Shown piece by piece: positions 60,205-64,000 of a stretch of DNA of 64,000 bases. The stretch is from Pelomyxa schiedti (lineage: Eukaryota; Evosea; Pelobiontida; Pelomyxidae): assembly GCA_020536535.1 (NCBI GenBank), contig JAHLWZ010000489.1, forward strand, positions 839-64,838, written 5' to 3'. Within the stretch, counting starts at the first letter, position 1, and the number at the start of each line of letters is the position of its first letter. A program made the position numbers and the translations under genes. A model generated the notes under the pieces. It was not told the origin of the DNA. It saw only the letters and a list, made by a program, of their open reading frames with translations, and did no database searches.

Positions 60205-63200
60205 TCATATGCAGTCCGCAAAGTGTGAATCAAGGAGGAGCTTGGAAGAGGGTCTGTCACTTGGAGTGAACCGCCAGCATGATGTAATCATCTGTATCGC
60301 CCAGTCCCATGATTCGCCGTTGTTGTTGCTACTTGACGACGCGGACCTTCTTATATTGGTAGCATCTAGTGTGGGAATTTGGTTAGTTGGAGTGCCAATG
60401 AATCGAACTGGGGTACCAGGAGGTGATAGGATTTGCGGCGTTGCCGGCATTGGTGATACAGTTCCTTCTATGAGGGCTACGCGTACCTTGATTTGGTTCA
60501 GTACAAAGCCGCCTTTAACCAGCTTGGTGTAATTTGGGTCAGAGAGGAGGTGATCGAATGGGGATGAAAACAAATCAAGGAACATGTTGGCAATCATTCC
60601 TGTTTACGAAATGATAAGAGGAACGATAGTCATGTGTCTGTGGGCACACCAAAGCTCCAAATATCAGCTTTACTGTCACTTCGGACTCCTTTAAGAACTT
60701 CCGGGGGAAATACGTGTATCTCATTTCGTGCACCTTCAGTCTCTCCAGAAAAGAGGCATTCTGCAAGTCCGAAGTCCGCAATCTGGGGGAGTGTTTTAAT
60801 GACAAACGGAGGTGGTGTAGTGTACTTTGGCCCATGGACCGGCCCCGTCAGCATCCAAGCTGCAAATAAAGATATTTCCTGGATGAAATTGATTATTTGA
60901 GTACAGGAAAGAGAAAAGACCTGCGTGAAGGTCCCGGTGTACTAAGGGAGGATTTTGACTGTGAAGGTGGTTTAACCCCTTTAAAATGTCGGCAAATATC
61001 CTCTTCTGCAGCTTCATGGGTAGGACTTGCGCCACGAATTCACGCTTTTCCCACATTTCAAGCTGAGAGAGCTCGAACTTTCCAAGTTGCATGGCGTCTC
61101 CAGACCGTTTTGTAATCCTAGATTCCGCTGCCTGTTCAACCAAGGCCAGTAGGCAAGTCACGTCAGGCTTTCTGGGACCTCCAAACTCTGTGAGGAAATT
61201 AACCCAGGTATAGTTGGATCCCGCTGGAGATGACGAAATGGGAGACACCGGAAGACAAAGTTCCATAACCAACCTCAATTTTGGTTTTGGGCAGACACCA
61301 AAGAATCGCACCAAGTTTACGTGAGGCGGAAGTGATTGCATAACACTGGCTTCGTACATGAACTCAGATAAGTCCGATTGCTTGCTGTCATTGAGCTGCT
61401 TTATTGCAACCAGAACACCGCCACTAACCAATTCCCCTCTCAACACGGTTCCAAAGCCGCCCTTTCCAATGATATCTCCAATCTTCAAATCATCTTGCTT
61501 GATTATTGGGAAATGGTCAAGTGCAAGGTCAGGGGCAACCAACGTCACAGATATTTCCCCGTGATCACCTCCGCATCCGCTAATACCGTTGAAGCACCTC
61601 AGAATTCCAGTAGTAGATTCGATGGCGGATACACACTGGCACATTGTGAACACACCCTTGTGTTCTGGAACTGAAGTTGATCCCCTGTTGGCACAGTTGC
61701 ATAATGAAGAATGCAGGTCTCCTAATAGCTGCGGACATGCAAAGTACTGAGTAAGGCTATCATGCAAAGATGGATAGTGCAATCTGGTAAGAGTCGTCAT
61801 ACAGTCCAGCAACTTTGCATAAAACTTACCCCCATATTTCGCAAAGAGTTGGGTGATCCTAGTGGAGGCTTCCACTGGGGCACCTTGTGTGTTTCGATAG
61901 TTTCCTATGCGCAAGGGTGCCTGGTGACACTGGTGTAAGCAGAGTTGGACGGAAATGTAGTCCAGTGTCTCTTCAGAGCAAGTTACCAGAGCAACAACAA
62001 CAACAGATGTAGGTTGCATCTTCTGCCGGTATGATAAAACGATCCCTGACCGCCATGCGTGCAGTATATTGACACCATTTATTCCAAGGAGTCTTGTAAT
62101 GAGACGAGAGAAGAACCCAATTGGTATGAAGTCCAACTGAAAGATGCGCCCAGTGAGAGCAAAGAGGGGAGGGGGATTTGGTCTATACGCACAGCCGCAA
62201 GAAGATGCGCGCAAAGGGCACCATGCCGGAAGCATATTGACCCATTCAAGGTAAGTGGTAGTGCCTGTTATGTCCGAAATCAAGAGTATACCATTTGGTG
62301 GCTCTGCAGGAAGGAGGCAAGGTACTAGAAAGGAGCCATCAAATCTTTTATGAGCAATCTCAAAGCTCTGAAATAATTCCAATAGCGTGCTACGAATTGA
62401 AGATGGAAATTCTTTGAAGATTTTCGGTATACTAGCAGCTGGCAAACAACCTCCTCTTACCCATCTCTCATTTCCAGAGATGGAAATCACAGATTTCATG
62501 ACTGTTGACAACCACTCGGGTTTGAGAATAACCAGTTCTTCCAGCTTGCTTGCAGTGGAAACTGCTTTTCCAGAGACCATCTCCTGCACGGCTTCTGACA
62601 CCATACCCTCAGTCGCCGATGCACACGACATCAATTCCGTGAAGAGCTCTCCAGTTGATTTCAGTGCTTTTCTGGGTGATTCCTTTCCACTTGAAATGTC
62701 GGCTTCAGGTGAACCTTTTGTGTCTCGAGAATGAAAGTGGATAATCGCCCCCGCGTCAGCAAGGAAGTCAGCACACATCTGAACTTCCAGTATATCCACC
62801 TGTATTTTCGGTGGCGGTTTCACAGGGCGAGGCAGTATCGGTTGGTGGGTAATAGGATCGACCTGCAGTTCCTCTTCTTCTCCTGATCGAGCGTGTAACC
62901 CAATTTTCAGCCAGGTTCCTGCGGCAACAAAATCACTCCACGAGGTAAAACTGTTGCCAATCAACCGAGCAGGGATAGAACTATGTTCTTTGTTTGTGAG
63001 TTCTTTGTGAAATGCTACCCATTTAACAGCGACAATTAGACTAGTACTCATACATGTATCATCAAGTTCGTTAATAAGTGCTTTCAATGCAGACCCGGAG
63101 CCATATTCTGTAATAGTAGGAGGAGTTCCAGATGGCCCACTTTTCCACTGAAGACCTGCAGCTGTTTTATGGCTCATGCCATAAGCAGACTTGAGTTTGA

Positions 63201-64000
63201 TTGCACCACATCCAGAAATTGCAGTACTGAATTCTTTTGCTGCAAAAGCGAGTGCTGGAAGGGCGACTTCTTTAGAGGGAATCTGATCAAAATGGGAGCC
63301 AACAATAATCGCATAGGTTAAACTGTTAGAGGTGAGTTCGCGTTTTATTTGAGAGGCCCGCAGCTGCTTTGCCCAATAAACCAGACGCTTTGTATGCGGA
63401 CATTTTGGAATATGAGAACCTGTACTTGACTCTTTATGAAGTGATGATGTTTTTCGCTCTCGTGTGGAACTTGATACGGCAGGTGTCACAGACTGTGCGC
63501 GAGTACGAGCAACTGGTGGAAGCAGCCAATCTGCTACATGTTTCAAGTTGAATAAAACAATGAACAAAGAGTCAGAGCCAAGGAAGAACCTGATAAGCTG
63601 ATGTGAGGTTTTTACTCTCCGGGAAAAAAGGCATACTGATGTGAGGGGTAGAGAACCTCTTGACCTCCAAGATCCCACGCAACCCACTCAATTCCATTTT
63701 CCTTCATCTTGAAAGCGGGGTGGATGGCAATTCCGTCTGTGGCGACGCTGCCCGACGTTTTTTTGGTTGGTGTACCCTGCTTTTCGAGGCACTAGCAAAT
63801 CGTTAACATTCATTGCAGGGTGAAGGTAAAACTACCCGTAACAAGGTGGTTTTTCCAGTTGCTTCCTCGCCAACAAATAATACTTTCTTGGAATTCCACG
63901 GTATGCAAGTCCCATTATACTTGAGGAAATTTTTTAGGGTTTCGTTCCATTCCGTTCGGAATCTCGACGGAAGAGTTCTGAGTAAATTTCCTGCAAGTAG
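60205..64000 (-). CDS. ROCO family protein kinase (5' part beyond window)
   Basis: Roc GTPase: P-loop VLFVGEEATGKTTLLR at about 63830-63880, G3 region EWVAWDLGGQEVLYPSHQYA across an intron, SLFIVLFNLKHV, YAIIVGSHFDQ. COR domain: LEELVILKPEWLSTVMKSVI, VRGGCLPAASIPKIFKEFPS, GSFLVPCLLPAEPPN. Kinase of TKL type: LKIGDIIGKGGFGTVLRGEL, VLVAIKQLND, VNLVRFFGVCPKPKLRLVME, catalytic loop HRDLHAGNIFI (split by a GTCTTT..CCAG intron, with Ala in place of the common Pro/Lys), IADFGLAECLF, ADIWSFGV, SCWRFTPSDRPS. The C-terminus is DSHFADCI. LRRs expected upstream are outside the window. Ras-like GTPase-controlled kinases of this type are numerous in Amoebozoa. Lys, HRD Asp and DFG are all intact. Confidence 0.9.

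Overview
The window is nuclear DNA of a free-living, intron-rich single-celled eukaryote. Genes are packed on both strands with gaps of roughly 10 to 650 bp. Nearly every gene is cut by very short GT-AG introns, mostly 34-90 nt. The gene set (ROCO kinase, RasGEF+RhoGAP giant, LNR/Notch-type and ephrin-receptor-like secreted proteins, M6 metallopeptidases, a large divergent ankyrin-like family, B-box/TIG and TRAF-like proteins) points to an amoebozoan. An archamoeba such as Pelomyxa is my best guess from gene style alone; I cannot prove it without searches. All gene models were spliced by eye from frame continuity, GT/AG sites and protein-family conservation. Where exon sums close in frame I give the exons; elsewhere only the span is firm.

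Layout, 1-14 kb: a B-box/coiled-coil/TIG protein running off the left edge, an F-box/Cys-rich protein, a small zinc-finger protein, a second F-box protein, EMC3, COP9 signalosome subunit 5 (CSN5), two unrecognised genes, a small secreted protein with a (TTTTG)24 intron, RBX1, and an HNH-motif protein. Several of these belong to cullin-RING ubiquitin ligase biology. 14-31 kb: a very large Cys-rich type I surface protein, a SAC1/SLC13-type anion transporter, an L-arabinose/L-fucose isomerase-like enzyme, an ArfGAP and a divergent ankyrin-like protein. 31-35 kb: an LNR (Lin-12/Notch repeat) locus with one intact gene, two decayed copies in opposite orientations, and a clear U2 snRNA gene between copies. 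35-46 kb: a TRAF-like protein, a four-TM protein, an ataxin-2 homologue with two PAM2-like motifs, a small orphan ORF, and an adenosine kinase whose reading frame continues without a stop into a complete MESH1 (HD-domain ppGpp/NADPH hydrolase). 46-64 kb: a RasGEF-PH-RhoGAP giant, a second ankyrin-like paralogue, a basic probably nucleolar protein, two tandem M6 metallopeptidases with mosaic identity, and a ROCO kinase running off the right edge.

The most notable observation is the adenosine kinase-MESH1 fusion at 42970-45369. All 14 inferred exons sum in frame to about 568 codons, and the only possible separator is a 45-nt intron whose removal or retention both keep the frame open. Other items worth follow-up are a 28-bp inverted repeat at 11518-11618, a helically phased GGTATTAC quartet upstream of the 8992 gene, a possible 26-nt intron, and patchy sequence homogenisation between the tandem metallopeptidases.
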